Of a stretch of 64,000 nt of DNA, positions 1-8,235 are shown in pieces. A program made the translations under genes and the position numbers. Origin of the DNA: Paenibacillus sp. NEAU-GSW1 (lineage in GTDB: Bacteria > Bacillota > Bacilli > Paenibacillales > Paenibacillaceae); contig NZ_WOVL01000001.1 in NCBI RefSeq assembly GCF_009737085.1, positions 124,001 through 188,000 of the forward strand, read 5' to 3'. The notes under the pieces are model-generated. The model worked only from the letters and a program-made list of their open reading frames with translations. It was not told the DNA's origin and made no database searches. Position 1 is the stretch's first letter, and each line of letters opens with the position of its first letter.

Positions 1-1
1 T

Positions 2-109
2 GATAAAGCGTTCGTCGGCAGCGCGGGAGCGGGACGGTTTATTAAGCGCGAGCCGTATACGAAACCGGACTCCGCTTCGCCTAGCGGCAAAGAAGCAGTC
101 CAGCTGTAG
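2..109 (+). CDS. C-terminal end of a dihydropyrimidinase/hydantoinase-like protein (partial)
   Basis: An open frame enters from the left edge and stops at TAG 107-109, giving 35 residues. The segment GAGRFIKREPYT resembles the C-terminal end of dihydropyrimidinases and D-hydantoinases, where a Gly-x-Gly-x-Phe-(hydrophobic)-Lys-Arg motif precedes a short variable tail. Those enzymes open the dihydropyrimidine ring in reductive uracil/thymine degradation. The context supports this: a PucR-type regulator, a malonate/methylmalonate-semialdehyde dehydrogenase and alanine dehydrogenase follow within 4.7 kb. Only the tail is visible, so the assignment rests on one short motif and on context; catalytic residues lie outside the window. 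Confidence 0.5.
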   Translation, partial: DKAFVGSAGAGRFIKREPYTKPDSASPSGKEAVQL

Positions 110-122
110 GGAGGGTGGTACA

Positions 123-365
123 ATGTCAGCTTATCAAGAGTATGTGGAGGAGAAAAATCGGCTTGACGCCTATATCGACAGACATTTTCTGATCGCCGCG
201 ATTTCGGAAAATTTAAGCGGTACGATTGTTCGGCTGGAGCATCCGGGCGGAGAGACGGCCACGCTGCTGCTGCTCTCCGCCGACACTCGCAAGCATGTCG
301 TTAATTTGCTGCTGAGGCAGTTGACCTCGGGTTCTAGCTCTGCGTCCGCGTCTGCGGCAAATTAG
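123..365 (+). CDS. Small protein of unknown function, 80 aa
   Basis: The ATG at 123 follows a good Shine-Dalgarno run (GGGAGGGTGG, 107-118) and lies 13 nt after the stop of the hydantoinase-like gene, so it is probably co-transcribed with it. The product is soluble, with an acidic helical N-terminus (residues 1-24), a hydrophobic strand-like middle (TIVRLEHPGGETATLLLLS, about 33-52) and a Ser/Ala-rich tail. I recognise no family. Its 3' end overlaps the 3' end of the convergent pucR-like gene by 32 nt, so no terminator separates them. It could be an accessory protein of the pyrimidine-catabolic operon; this is inference from position only. Confidence 0.55.
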   Translation: MSAYQEYVEEKNRLDAYIDRHFLIAAISENLSGTIVRLEHPGGETATLLLLSADTRKHVVNLLLRQLTSGSSSASASAAN

Positions 366-1962
366 GGATGGCTCCTCGCGTATATTCGTAAGCGCTAATG
401 GCGAGCTCGATCGCCAGCCGTTTGTCGGGGGACATATAATCGTTGCCAAGCATCGCGCTAATTTTGTCCAGGCGATGGTACAGCGTCTGCCGGGCGATAA
501 AAAGATCTCGCGCCGTCTCTTGCTTGGAGCCGGAACGTGATAAAAACACTTTTAACGTCAGCAGCAGCTGTCCGTTCTTTTCCCTGTCATAAGCAGCGAG
601 CGGCTCGATGTATTCATGAATTAAAGGCATCAGCATACCGCTCTTTTTGAGGGATGAAATAATTTTGTACGTATGCAGTTCGTCGAAAAAAGGAGAGCGG
701 AGCGGCCCGGCATCCAGTTGAATCGCGATCGTTTCCTTTGCGGTATCGTAGCTCTCCGCCGCTTGATCCGGCAGGGACATCGCTTTTCCGACGCCCCATA
801 ATCCGGAGAAAAGCGCAGGCTCCTGCTGCTGCTCGGTGCGGAACAGACGCTCGATTGCCAGATGCAGCCTCTCCTTCCACTTCAAGCCGTTCTGCTGATC
901 CAGCAATATAAATGCGATATGCCCGTGCAGCAAGGCGGGAAACAAATAAAAGCCTTCCCCTTCAAAAATAGCCCGAGCAACCATGTTGCGCTGAATGAGC
1001 AGCGACTCGAAATCTTTCCGTTCCGTCAGCGTTGCTTCCAGCTGAAATAAGCATACCGCAACGCCGCCAAGCTTAGCGGACGGCTTGATGCCGCGTATGT
1101 ATTCACTAATTTGCGCCGTCGAATGTTTGCCGGCAAGCCAGTCGGACAGCCATAAATCGTCCTGGTAGCGGCGTTTTTCCTCTATATAAATGGTACGCAT
1201 CATTTCTTGCGCGACAGCGGTCGCGCAGCGGTCAAGCACGAGAATTTGATATTCGGTCAACTCGGTTTTCGACTGAATGAGCAAATCGGCAAACAGATGG
1301 TCGAGGGCGAGAATCGGGCGATGCGCCAGCTTGCGCTTTTGCGAAGGTGCGGCGAACATTTCGCCATAGATCCAGCGCTCGTAAAATTGATCGGCTTTCG
1401 TTTTCGTCATCGCCGGTATAAATTGCGCCTCCGCATGAAGCGGGAAAAAAGCGACCTGCGCTCCAGTCGTCTGATGGAGAATCTTGAGCAGCGGCTGAAT
1501 TCCTTTTCCGGATAAAAGCAGCTGATTGAGCTGTTTGGACAAAGCTTCAAGCTCGGATACCATGCGATGATGCTGATTGATGAAATGGGCGTGCAAATCT
1601 TGCGTGATGTCGATATAGCGGACTTGCTCATGAAAGAGGAGAATCGGAAAATGCTCTTGCTTTGCCAGCTCGATCATACGTTCAGAGGGCTTGCTTGTGT
1701 AGAGTCCGAGCTCGATGCAAAGGCCGGATGCGCCGGAGTCGATTAATTGCCGTAAAAAAGCGAGGCTCAGCTCTTCATCGTCATGCCATCCGATGCCGGT
1801 CGTCAGGATGAGCTCGTTGCCGCTGAGCAAATGGCCGACTTGCGTGACTTCCATTATATGTGCCCATCGGACCGTGCGGCTTAGCGCTTCTTCGCTCGCG
1901 ATCGCTTCGGCTTTTAAAAACAAAGGGCGTTGTAAAATGTCGCGCACAGTTAATTGCAGCAT
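334..1962 (-). CDS. PucR-family transcriptional regulator
   Basis: The 542-aa product begins MLQLTVRDILQRPLF, the typical start of the PucR N-terminal (purine catabolism regulator-like) domain, with the family motif GNELILTTGIGW near residue 50. The C-terminal 60 residues (ARDLFIARQTLYHRLDKI and following) form the PucR helix-turn-helix; a GGDEF-related middle domain is likely. The frame can be extended to a TTG at 2043, but that site lacks a ribosome-binding site and the added residues do not look like the family, so ATG 1962 is preferred; its own upstream SD is weak. It is divergent from mmsA across about 120 bp and is likely to regulate mmsA and the flanking genes in response to a pyrimidine or amino-acid intermediate. 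Confidence 0.85.
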   Translation of the reverse strand: MLQLTVRDILQRPLFLKAEAIASEEALSRTVRWAHIMEVTQVGHLLSGNELILTTGIGWHDDEELSLAFLRQLIDSGASGLCIELGLYTSKPSERMIELAKQEHFPILLFHEQVRYIDITQDLHAHFINQHHRMVSELEALSKQLNQLLLSGKGIQPLLKILHQTTGAQVAFFPLHAEAQFIPAMTKTKADQFYERWIYGEMFAAPSQKRKLAHRPILALDHLFADLLIQSKTELTEYQILVLDRCATAVAQEMMRTIYIEEKRRYQDDLWLSDWLAGKHSTAQISEYIRGIKPSAKLGGVAVCLFQLEATLTERKDFESLLIQRNMVARAIFEGEGFYLFPALLHGHIAFILLDQQNGLKWKERLHLAIERLFRTEQQQEPALFSGLWGVGKAMSLPDQAAESYDTAKETIAIQLDAGPLRSPFFDELHTYKIISSLKKSGMLMPLIHEYIEPLAAYDREKNGQLLLTLKVFLSRSGSKQETARDLFIARQTLYHRLDKISAMLGNDYMSPDKRLAIELAISAYEYTRGAIPNLPQTRTQS

Positions 1963-2025
1963 TGTTTGTACGATCGTGTTCACCGCCTTTTTGAAAGTGG
2001 GAGAGATGGCAGAATAATCGATTAG

Positions 2026-2063
2026 TTGGAATCTATTATACAAGATGTCTAATGAAAATAGTA
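2026..2063. promoter_or_regulatory. Overlapping divergent promoters for pucR-like gene and mmsA (tentative)
   Basis: On plus, TTGGAA (2026-2031), 16 nt, then TCTAAT (2048-2053) resembles a SigA promoter 30 nt before mmsA. On minus, a perfect TATAAT (complement of 2035-2040) lies about 75 nt upstream of the pucR start, without a clear -35. The two would overlap, which would allow the regulator to control both genes from one site. Confidence 0.35.
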
Positions 2064-2082
2064 TGATCGGAGCTGAGCGGAC

Positions 2083-3555
2083 ATGAGCATAAATGCAGAA
2101 TCTTTAAGAGATACGAGGCAAGTTTTGAACTTGATCGGCGGGCAATGGGTGCCGTCTAACGGAGAGCAGCTGGACAAAGTGTACAATCCGGCAACGGGGC
2201 AAGCGATTGCTGAATTGACATTGTCCGGGCAGGCAGATGTGGATGCGGCAGTCGCAGCGGCAAAGGCAGCTTACGCGGTCTGGAGCCGAACGCCGGTGCC
2301 GAAGCGGGCGAGAGTGCTGTTTCGATACTGGCAGCTGCTGCAGGAGCATGAAGAGGAGCTTGCCGCCTTGATTACGCTGGAAAATGGTAAAAGCATCAAA
2401 GAAGCGAAAGGCGAAGTGCTGCGCGGCATTGAATGCGTCGAATTCGCTGCAGGAGCTCCGTCGCATATGATGGGCGCAACGCTTGCGAACATTGCAACCG
2501 ACCTTGATTCGGAAATGTTTCGCACGCCGATTGGCGTCGTTTGCGGCATTACGCCGTTCAACTTTCCGATGATGGTGCCGTGCTGGATGTTTCCCCTCGC
2601 TATCGCCTGCGGCAATACGTTCGTGCTGAAGCCTTCCGAGCGAACGCCGCTAACGGCGAGCCGGCTGGCGGAGCTTTTCCAGCAGGCAGGCTTGCCTGAC
2701 GGGGTATTGAACGTCGTGCATGGCAGCGAAGCGGTCGTTAACGGCTTGACCGCTCATGCCGGCGTTAAGGCGGTTTCATTCGTTGGCTCGCAGCCTGCGG
2801 CGAAATACGTTTACGAACGTTCGGCCTCCTATGGCAAAAGAGTGCAAGCGCTCGCCGGAGCCAAAAACTATCATATCGTTATGCCCGATGCCGACCTTGC
2901 CAAAACGGCGGACAACATTATCGGCTCCGCATTCGGCAGCGCGGGTGAACGGTGTATGGCCTGCTCTGCGGTCGTTGTCGTCGGCGAAGGAAGCGCGGTG
3001 CTGCCGTTATTGCAGCAGGCCGCGGAGACGATGGTTGCCGGCGACGGCATGGACGCGGATACGACGCTGACCGCTGTAATCCGCGAGGGACACCGGCAGC
3101 GTATAGAAGGCTACATCGAGCAGGGCGTTGCCGAGGGCGCAAAGCTGCTGTTGGATGGCCGGACGGCGGCTTGCCGGACGGCGCCGGGCTATTTTGTCGG
3201 AGCGACGCTTTTTGATGAAGTAAAGCCGAACATGACGATTGCGCAGGAGGAAATTTTCGGTCCGGTGCTGTCGGTGTTCCGGGCGGCTGATTTGGATGAG
3301 GCGATTGCCATTGTGAACAGCTCGCGATTCGGCAACTCGTCGGTCATCTACACGAACAATGCCAAGGCTGTAAGGCATTTTCGGGAGGAAGTCGAGGCAG
3401 GCATGCTGGGCGTTAATGTCGGCGTTCCGGCTCCGATGGCATTTTTCCCATTTTCGGGCTGGAAGGATTCCTTCTATGGCGACCTGCATGCGAATGGACG
3501 GGACGGCGTGGAGTTTTATACGAAGAAAAAGATGATCACGTCAAGGTATTACTAG
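2083..3555 (+). CDS. mmsA: CoA-acylating methylmalonate/malonate-semialdehyde dehydrogenase
   Basis: The 490-aa aldehyde dehydrogenase shows features of the CoA-dependent branch (MmsA/IolA): NLIGGQWV near the start, ITPFNFPMMVPCWMFPLAIACGN near 150, LKPSERTP near 185, and the catalytic cysteine in GERCMACS near residue 290. The family oxidises methylmalonate semialdehyde to propionyl-CoA, or malonate semialdehyde to acetyl-CoA, with NAD and CoA. Length is standard. In B. subtilis the homologue belongs to the inositol operon; no iol genes are visible here, and the pucR and hydantoinase-like neighbours point instead to malonate semialdehyde from beta-alanine. The ATG at 2083 is preceded only by a weak GGAG-like SD. 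Confidence 0.92.
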   Translation: MSINAESLRDTRQVLNLIGGQWVPSNGEQLDKVYNPATGQAIAELTLSGQADVDAAVAAAKAAYAVWSRTPVPKRARVLFRYWQLLQEHEEELAALITLENGKSIKEAKGEVLRGIECVEFAAGAPSHMMGATLANIATDLDSEMFRTPIGVVCGITPFNFPMMVPCWMFPLAIACGNTFVLKPSERTPLTASRLAELFQQAGLPDGVLNVVHGSEAVVNGLTAHAGVKAVSFVGSQPAAKYVYERSASYGKRVQALAGAKNYHIVMPDADLAKTADNIIGSAFGSAGERCMACSAVVVVGEGSAVLPLLQQAAETMVAGDGMDADTTLTAVIREGHRQRIEGYIEQGVAEGAKLLLDGRTAACRTAPGYFVGATLFDEVKPNMTIAQEEIFGPVLSVFRAADLDEAIAIVNSSRFGNSSVIYTNNAKAVRHFREEVEAGMLGVNVGVPAPMAFFPFSGWKDSFYGDLHANGRDGVEFYTKKKMITSRYY

Positions 3556-3653
3556 GCTGCTATGCGGGAGTGTTTACCTGCGGGAGCGGGCTTGAGAGGC
3601 AAATTTGACGGACATTCGATAGGAAGTGCATATCGTTGAAGGGGAGTGAGCGG

Positions 3654-4778
3654 ATGTGGATCGGCGTACCGAGGGAAATTAAAAATAGCGAAAATCGGGT
3701 TGCATTGACCCCGTCCGGCGCTTATGAGCTCATTCGCCTTGGTCATCGGGTGGCGATTGAGACGGAAGCTGGAGCCGGCTCGGGCTTTACTGATGAGGAG
3801 TATCGCGAAGCAGGGGCAGACGTCGTGGCTTCTGCGGGAGACGCTTGGTCGATGCCGCTTGTGATGAAGGTGAAGGAGCCGGTTGCAGCAGAGTATCGGT
3901 ATTTCCGCGAGTCGCTGACGTTGTTCACCTACTTGCATCTGGCTGCGGAGCCTGCTTTGACAGGTGCGCTCGTGCGAAGCGGGGCGACGGCTATCGGTTA
4001 TGAGACGGTGCAGCTGCCAAACGGACAGCTTCCGCTGCTGACGCCGATGAGCGATATTGCGGGGAGAATGTCGGCACAGCTAGGCGCGCAATTTTTGGAG
4101 AAATCAAACGGCGGCCGCGGATTGCTCCTCGGCGGAGTCCCAGGCGTGCAGAAGGGCAAAGTTACTATTATTGGAGGCGGCGTCGTCGGAAGCGGTGCGG
4201 CGCAAATTGCCCTCGGTTTGGGGGCGGAGGTGACGATCATCGATAATGATATGCTTCGGCTGCGATCGCTCGAAGAGCGGTTCGGCAGAGGTTTGCAGAC
4301 GCTCGCTTCGACATCCCGTCAAATTGCCGAAGCGGTGTCGCAATCGGATCTGGTCATCGGCGCGGTGCTTATTCCCGGAGCAAAAGCGCCTAAGCTGGTA
4401 ACGGAAGAAATGGTTGCCGCGATGGCGTCAGGCTCGGTCATTATCGATGTGGCGATCGACCAAGGCGGCATCGTAGAGACGATAGACCGGATCACGACGC
4501 ATGAAGAGCCGGTGTTTGTGAAACACGGCGTGCTTCATTACGCCGTCGCGAACATGCCTGGCGCGGTGCCGCGCACATCGACGGCGGCGCTCACGAACGC
4601 AACGCTGCCGTACGCCGCTGCATTAGCGGGCAGAGGCGTAACCGCTGCCTTGGCGGGGAGCGGCCCGCTGCGGAAAGGCGTTAACGCACTCGGCGGCAAC
4701 GTAACACATGAAGCCGTCGCTGCCGCCCACGGGCTGGAGTACCGCTCCGTAGAAGAGTGCCTTGGCTTCGTCGGGTAG
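3654..4778 (+). CDS. ald: Alanine dehydrogenase
   Basis: The 374-aa protein begins [20 protein letters not shown], the standard N-terminus of L-alanine dehydrogenase, which interconverts L-alanine and pyruvate plus ammonia with NAD. The Rossmann motif [20 protein letters not shown] lies near residues 168-187, and HLAAEP near 95 carries the family histidine. The start is ATG 3654, preceded by AAGGGGAGTGAG; the TTG at 3636 lies inside this SD and is rejected. The gene follows mmsA in the same direction by 98 nt, so co-transcription is likely. In pathways using beta-alanine:pyruvate transaminase, this enzyme regenerates pyruvate from the alanine formed. Confidence 0.96.
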   Translation: MWIGVPREIKNSENRVALTPSGAYELIRLGHRVAIETEAGAGSGFTDEEYREAGADVVASAGDAWSMPLVMKVKEPVAAEYRYFRESLTLFTYLHLAAEPALTGALVRSGATAIGYETVQLPNGQLPLLTPMSDIAGRMSAQLGAQFLEKSNGGRGLLLGGVPGVQKGKVTIIGGGVVGSGAAQIALGLGAEVTIIDNDMLRLRSLEERFGRGLQTLASTSRQIAEAVSQSDLVIGAVLIPGAKAPKLVTEEMVAAMASGSVIIDVAIDQGGIVETIDRITTHEEPVFVKHGVLHYAVANMPGAVPRTSTAALTNATLPYAAALAGRGVTAALAGSGPLRKGVNALGGNVTHEAVAAAHGLEYRSVEECLGFVG

Positions 4779-4826
4779 ACGATAGATATGTAAAATTGAA
4801 AGTGTACATGTCTGTACGTTTATGTA

Positions 4827-4974
4827 ATAAGACCCTGTGAGGGTCTTATCATAGAGTAAACAGGGAAAGTAAGAGTTAGCGGCTGCGTGCGTGCTGGAAT
4901 AAGACCCCGCGAGGGTCTTATTCTTGCGAATGGATGTGTGTGCGGGAGTGATAAGACCCTGTGATTGTCTTATC
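4827..4974. repeat. Three related hairpin repeats (ATAAGACCC family)
   Basis: Three palindromes share the arm ATAAGACCC: 4827-4849 (perfect 10-bp stem, 3-nt loop), 4898-4922 (11-bp stem, loop CGCGA) and 4950-4974 (imperfect, 8-bp outer stem). Copies one and three are followed by nearly the same tail, ATCATAGA(A)GTAAACA. None has a T-run, so they are not typical intrinsic terminators, although the first could still end the ald transcript. The 391 bp from 4779 to 5169 hold no convincing gene. Confidence 0.75.
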
Positions 4975-5053
4975 ATAGAAGTAAACAAGGGTGAAGACGG
5001 TTGGGTGTTTATTCGAATGCGATGTGACAGACGAGTGAAGCGCCGGTCCACGA

Positions 5054-5132
5054 AAATAGCGGAAGAAACTTCCGCTATTTCGCGCCGCGCCGCTTAAATA
5101 GCAAGAATAACGGAAGAAAGTTCCGTTATTCT
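5054..5132. repeat. Pair of related hairpins (CGGAAG-AAA-CTTCCG family)
   Basis: At 5054-5080 a perfect 12-bp stem (AAATAGCGGAAG) encloses loop AAA. At 5104-5132 a 12-bp stem (AGAATAACGGAA) encloses loop GAAAG. The two share the core CGGAAGAAA and lie just beyond the 3' end of the minus-strand anti-sigma gene, so they may act in ending or stabilising its mRNA. Lack of a clean T-run argues against classical terminators. Confidence 0.65.
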
Positions 5133-5169
5133 GCACGTAAAGGCGATAGAGCGGCCACGAAATCGAATT

Positions 5170-6060
5170 CTAGGAAGCAGGAGTAGCGAGATCGCCTGCA
5201 ATCGCAATAAGCTGCTCTTGGCTGACGAGTTCCGGCGTCGTAGAGCTTACTTTGCAGTAGACAGGAACGCCGTCGCGCTCGTCCATCCACACGACCTCCC
5301 GATCGCCGCTAGCCTTATTCACTATGGCGAAAGCTTCGCGTCCGTTCACTTTCGTTTTGATCATGTCGCGTTCTTTCAATTCAGTGATAATCGTGCCCCA
5401 GCCTTTGCCTGGCGAGATGAACACGCCAAGCTGACCGCCGTTAGAGGAAGTGTACTCCTTATGCGCGCCCATGATATCGTAGGTTTTAATGAGCGTAAAG
5501 GCGATGCCGTCTGCTGCTGCCGCGGCTTCTTCGCGCAGCCGCGGCTCGTCGGCCGTATTCGGCATCTCCATTTCGTGAATATAGTTACCCTGTTTGAACC
5601 GGAATACGTCGTTTGCAATTGTCTCAGGAACCGCAATCGGCGAAGTCCATTGGCTGTCCATCTCTTTTAAATCGGTGTAGATGATTGGGTTCTCCAGCGC
5701 GAATGGATTCACCTCGCTTTTATCATAGAATAAACCTGCTTCTCCAGGCTGGAGTTTTTGTTTCATAGCCTCCATTTCTTCTGCCGTATGATTCGACCAT
5801 GGACCGTCTTCTTCCGTAGGGTTGCGATACTCGAGACTCACTGTGCCATCGGCCTTATGCAGCTGCCACGAGGCGGCATACCCGAAGCCGGACACTACTA
5901 ATATTGCCGCCGCGATACCGGCAGCGAGCATTGTTTTGCGAACCGGCTTCTTTTTGCGCGGTACGCGTATCGCCTCCATCACCTTGTCGGTTACATCAAT
6001 TGCAGGCAAGCTATCGTTTGACAAATGTGCGGCCAAGCGCGGGTTGGTGTTCAAATCCAT
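5170..6060 (-). CDS. Membrane-anchored anti-sigma factor (putative)
   Basis: The 296-aa protein has a short cytoplasmic N-terminus (1-42) rich in Lys/Arg before one transmembrane helix (about 43-65, LAAGIAAAILVVSGFGYAA) and an extracytoplasmic domain of about 230 residues. It lies directly downstream of an ECF sigma gene and overlaps it by 50 nt, the usual arrangement for a sigma factor and its cognate anti-sigma factor. I do not recognise the outer domain and the N-terminus lacks a clear zinc-binding HxxxCxxC motif. The ATG at 6060 follows GGAGGCGGAAAGAA. Function is inferred from topology and partner. Confidence 0.7.
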   Translation of the reverse strand: MDLNTNPRLAAHLSNDSLPAIDVTDKVMEAIRVPRKKKPVRKTMLAAGIAAAILVVSGFGYAASWQLHKADGTVSLEYRNPTEEDGPWSNHTAEEMEAMKQKLQPGEAGLFYDKSEVNPFALENPIIYTDLKEMDSQWTSPIAVPETIANDVFRFKQGNYIHEMEMPNTADEPRLREEAAAAADGIAFTLIKTYDIMGAHKEYTSSNGGQLGVFISPGKGWGTIITELKERDMIKTKVNGREAFAIVNKASGDREVVWMDERDGVPVYCKVSSTTPELVSQEQLIAIAGDLATPAS

Positions 6061-6658
6061 TTCTTTCCGCCTCCATCTCCAGCCATATTTTTTTTAGTTT
6101 TGATTTGACTCGTTCCACCTTTTTGCGAAGCGCAGCCGGATTGTGCGATAAAATGACGCTAATGTCCTCATACGACTTCTCCTGGACAAAGCGCAAAACA
6201 AGAAGTGAGCGATCGTCCGCCGACAGCCGCCGCAGCGCCTGTTCGTACTCGCTGCGCTGCTCATCCCGTTCGATGCTTAAAAAGCCGTCGTCGATCCCGC
6301 CCGCTGTCTGAACTGCCGCATTGTTTTGCCGCAAAATAAGCTGGATCATCTGTGCCCGTCTGCGTTTGTTCAACAGATTCATGCAGTGGCAATAAGCGAT
6401 CCGATACAGCCATGCCGAGAACGATTTGTCGTACGTATACCGTTCGAGCTTCTCGAACGCCTTAATAAATACTTCCTGAACCGCATCTTCCGCTTCTTCG
6501 CGCTGCATGAGCAAATGGCAGCAATAGACGTACAGCGGCTGCTGTAACCTTCGAACGACTTTCGCATACGCCTCTTTATTTCCGGCTTTGACTACACGGA
6601 TCGTTTCTTCTATATCCATCCCTACATCCACATCACCATCGTCGTCGATTATGGCCAT
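6011..6658 (-). CDS. ECF-type RNA polymerase sigma factor
   Basis: The 215-aa protein contains sigma region 2 (AEDAVQEVFIKAFEKLERY, then FSAWLYRIAYCHCMNLL, about residues 55-95) and region 4 (LSADDRSLLVLRFVQEKSYEDISVIL, about 145-170). It should direct RNA polymerase to a small regulon and be held inactive by the membrane protein encoded downstream. The start is ATG 6658, preceded by GAGAGGAGG eight nt upstream; an ATG at 6736 has no SD and would add 26 unlike residues. The ATT-C-type helix LSHNPAALRKKVERVKSKLKK completes region 4. The target promoters are unknown. Confidence 0.9.
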   Translation of the reverse strand: MAIIDDDGDVDVGMDIEETIRVVKAGNKEAYAKVVRRLQQPLYVYCCHLLMQREEAEDAVQEVFIKAFEKLERYTYDKSFSAWLYRIAYCHCMNLLNKRRRAQMIQLILRQNNAAVQTAGGIDDGFLSIERDEQRSEYEQALRRLSADDRSLLVLRFVQEKSYEDISVILSHNPAALRKKVERVKSKLKKIWLEMEAERNGFEHQPALGRTFVKR

Positions 6659-6738
6659 CGCGTCTTCCTCCTCTCTTGGAAACTGCTTATATAACCATTG
6701 GAAAAGCGGTTTGTGACATCGCCCGCACAAAAACATTC

Positions 6739-6783
6739 AAAAAAAACAGAGCTTGCCGGGATAACACATCCCGATAGCTCTGT
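6739..6783 (-). terminator. Rho-independent terminator of the MFS gene
   Basis: Read on the minus strand, ACAGAGCT (complement of 6776-6783) pairs with AGCTCTGT (complement of 6746-6753), with an inner ATCGGGAT/CCCGG-type stem, followed by a run of T (complement of A at 6739-6746). It begins 18 nt after the MFS stop codon. Confidence 0.85.
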
Positions 6784-6800
6784 TGATCTTGTTGCATTCC

Positions 6801-8057
6801 TTATAAAAGCTCGCCGCGCCGCTTCAAATGCCGATATAATACGATCGCAATGAGCGAGCAGAGAATCGCGCAGGCGGCAATGAAGCTGTACCCGGCCTGC
6901 AGTCCGATGATGATGCTGCCATCGGACATTCCTTTGAACAGATCGGTAATCGCGCCGATAAGAAAGTTGCCAATGACGCCGGCGATGCCCATTAGCGTGA
7001 CCGTGAACGTAATCGCTGTCTCTGTGCCGTTCGGATACCGCTTGGCGAGCAGCGCCATGACGGTCGGATAGATCGGGGCGATCCCGATTCCCGCAACGGC
7101 GAACAAAACGGCGCCAGGCTCGCCGGCCGCAATCGCCGCAAATGCGCAGATGCCGGAAAAGGCGGACAAAACAATAATGGAAAGCGTATAGCCAAACTTA
7201 TCGGTCAACGGTCCGAGCAGCAAACGCGCCAGCATAAAGCAAAGGAAGAAGGCGGAAAGCATCGCTGCCGAGGCATCGCCGCTCCAATCGTAAACTTTTT
7301 CTAAATAGTTGACGAGCCAGCCGCCGACGGCGAGCTCAGATGTGACGCCAAGAGACAGGACGCCGACGATGAGCCAAGCGGTTCGATCTCGCAGAAACGA
7401 TTTCATCGGCAGGCGGACTTCTTCTTTCATATCGTCTCCCGGCACGCGGGAAACGACGGATGGAATCATTGGCAGCAGCGAGAGCGCCAGCATTAGCGCG
7501 TACATGCCGCGCCAGCCTAGCTCGGAACCGAACAGAGGGACGCCCATTAGAGAGGCTGCCAGCAACGGCGCGATCATGGAGCTGAGCCCATAGAAAAAAT
7601 GCGCCAGATTCATCATCATCCCGGTATTTCGGGTGAAAATGCGCGCAGCCAATATCGCAAGCGCGATTTCGAGCAGCCCGTTTCCGATATACAGAAAAAA
7701 GTAGGACAAGGCAAACGTCGCATAGGTCGAGGCGAAATAGATAAATACGCCTGACAGCGCCATGGAACCGAATGAGAGCATCGTCGTCAGCTTAATGCCG
7801 ATCTTTCTGGACAGCGCTCCCGTAAAGCTGCAGGCTAGCAAATAGCCGAGCGAATTAAGCGCAAGCAGCAAGCCAATCTGAAACTCGTCAAGCGAGAGGT
7901 CGGACTGAATGCGCGGGATGGCCGGCCCTTTAATATTTTCCGAAAATCCGAAAATAAGAAAGCCACCGAAGACGACGGCAAGCAGCAAAGAGTAATTGTT
8001 GAGCAGCTTGCTTTTATTGCGTTCGTTTGCGTTACTGTTTGGGATTGAGTTCGGCAA
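6801..8057 (-). CDS. Major facilitator superfamily transporter
   Basis: The 418-aa integral membrane protein has about 12 hydrophobic segments, starting with YSLLLAVVFGGFLIFGFSENIKGPAIP, a typical first MFS helix, and the loop motif GALSRKIGIKL between helices 2 and 3. A second related loop, GPLTDKFGYTL, begins the second half. Substrate cannot be read from sequence. The TTG at 8057 is chosen because GTGGAGGATACAATC directly precedes it; an in-frame ATG at 8090 lacks an SD and would add 11 residues. The gene is divergent from sbcD and ends in its own terminator, so it appears monocistronic. Confidence 0.85.
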   Translation of the reverse strand: MPNSIPNSNANERNKSKLLNNYSLLLAVVFGGFLIFGFSENIKGPAIPRIQSDLSLDEFQIGLLLALNSLGYLLACSFTGALSRKIGIKLTTMLSFGSMALSGVFIYFASTYATFALSYFFLYIGNGLLEIALAILAARIFTRNTGMMMNLAHFFYGLSSMIAPLLAASLMGVPLFGSELGWRGMYALMLALSLLPMIPSVVSRVPGDDMKEEVRLPMKSFLRDRTAWLIVGVLSLGVTSELAVGGWLVNYLEKVYDWSGDASAAMLSAFFLCFMLARLLLGPLTDKFGYTLSIIVLSAFSGICAFAAIAAGEPGAVLFAVAGIGIAPIYPTVMALLAKRYPNGTETAITFTVTLMGIAGVIGNFLIGAITDLFKGMSDGSIIIGLQAGYSFIAACAILCSLIAIVLYRHLKRRGELL

Positions 8058-8235
8058 GATTGTATCCTCCACGCGGTAAAAAATGCACATATGGGTTTAA
8101 CTGTATCGTGCTTTGGGTCAATAAGCAACCATTGGGTGAAGGGGAAGAAATTACAGGAAGGAGATGAGCGTCCGCAAAGCGAATAGTTAGTGATTATTGG
8201 CTGTTTGTGCAATGCTTTGCGGAAGGATGATTGGG

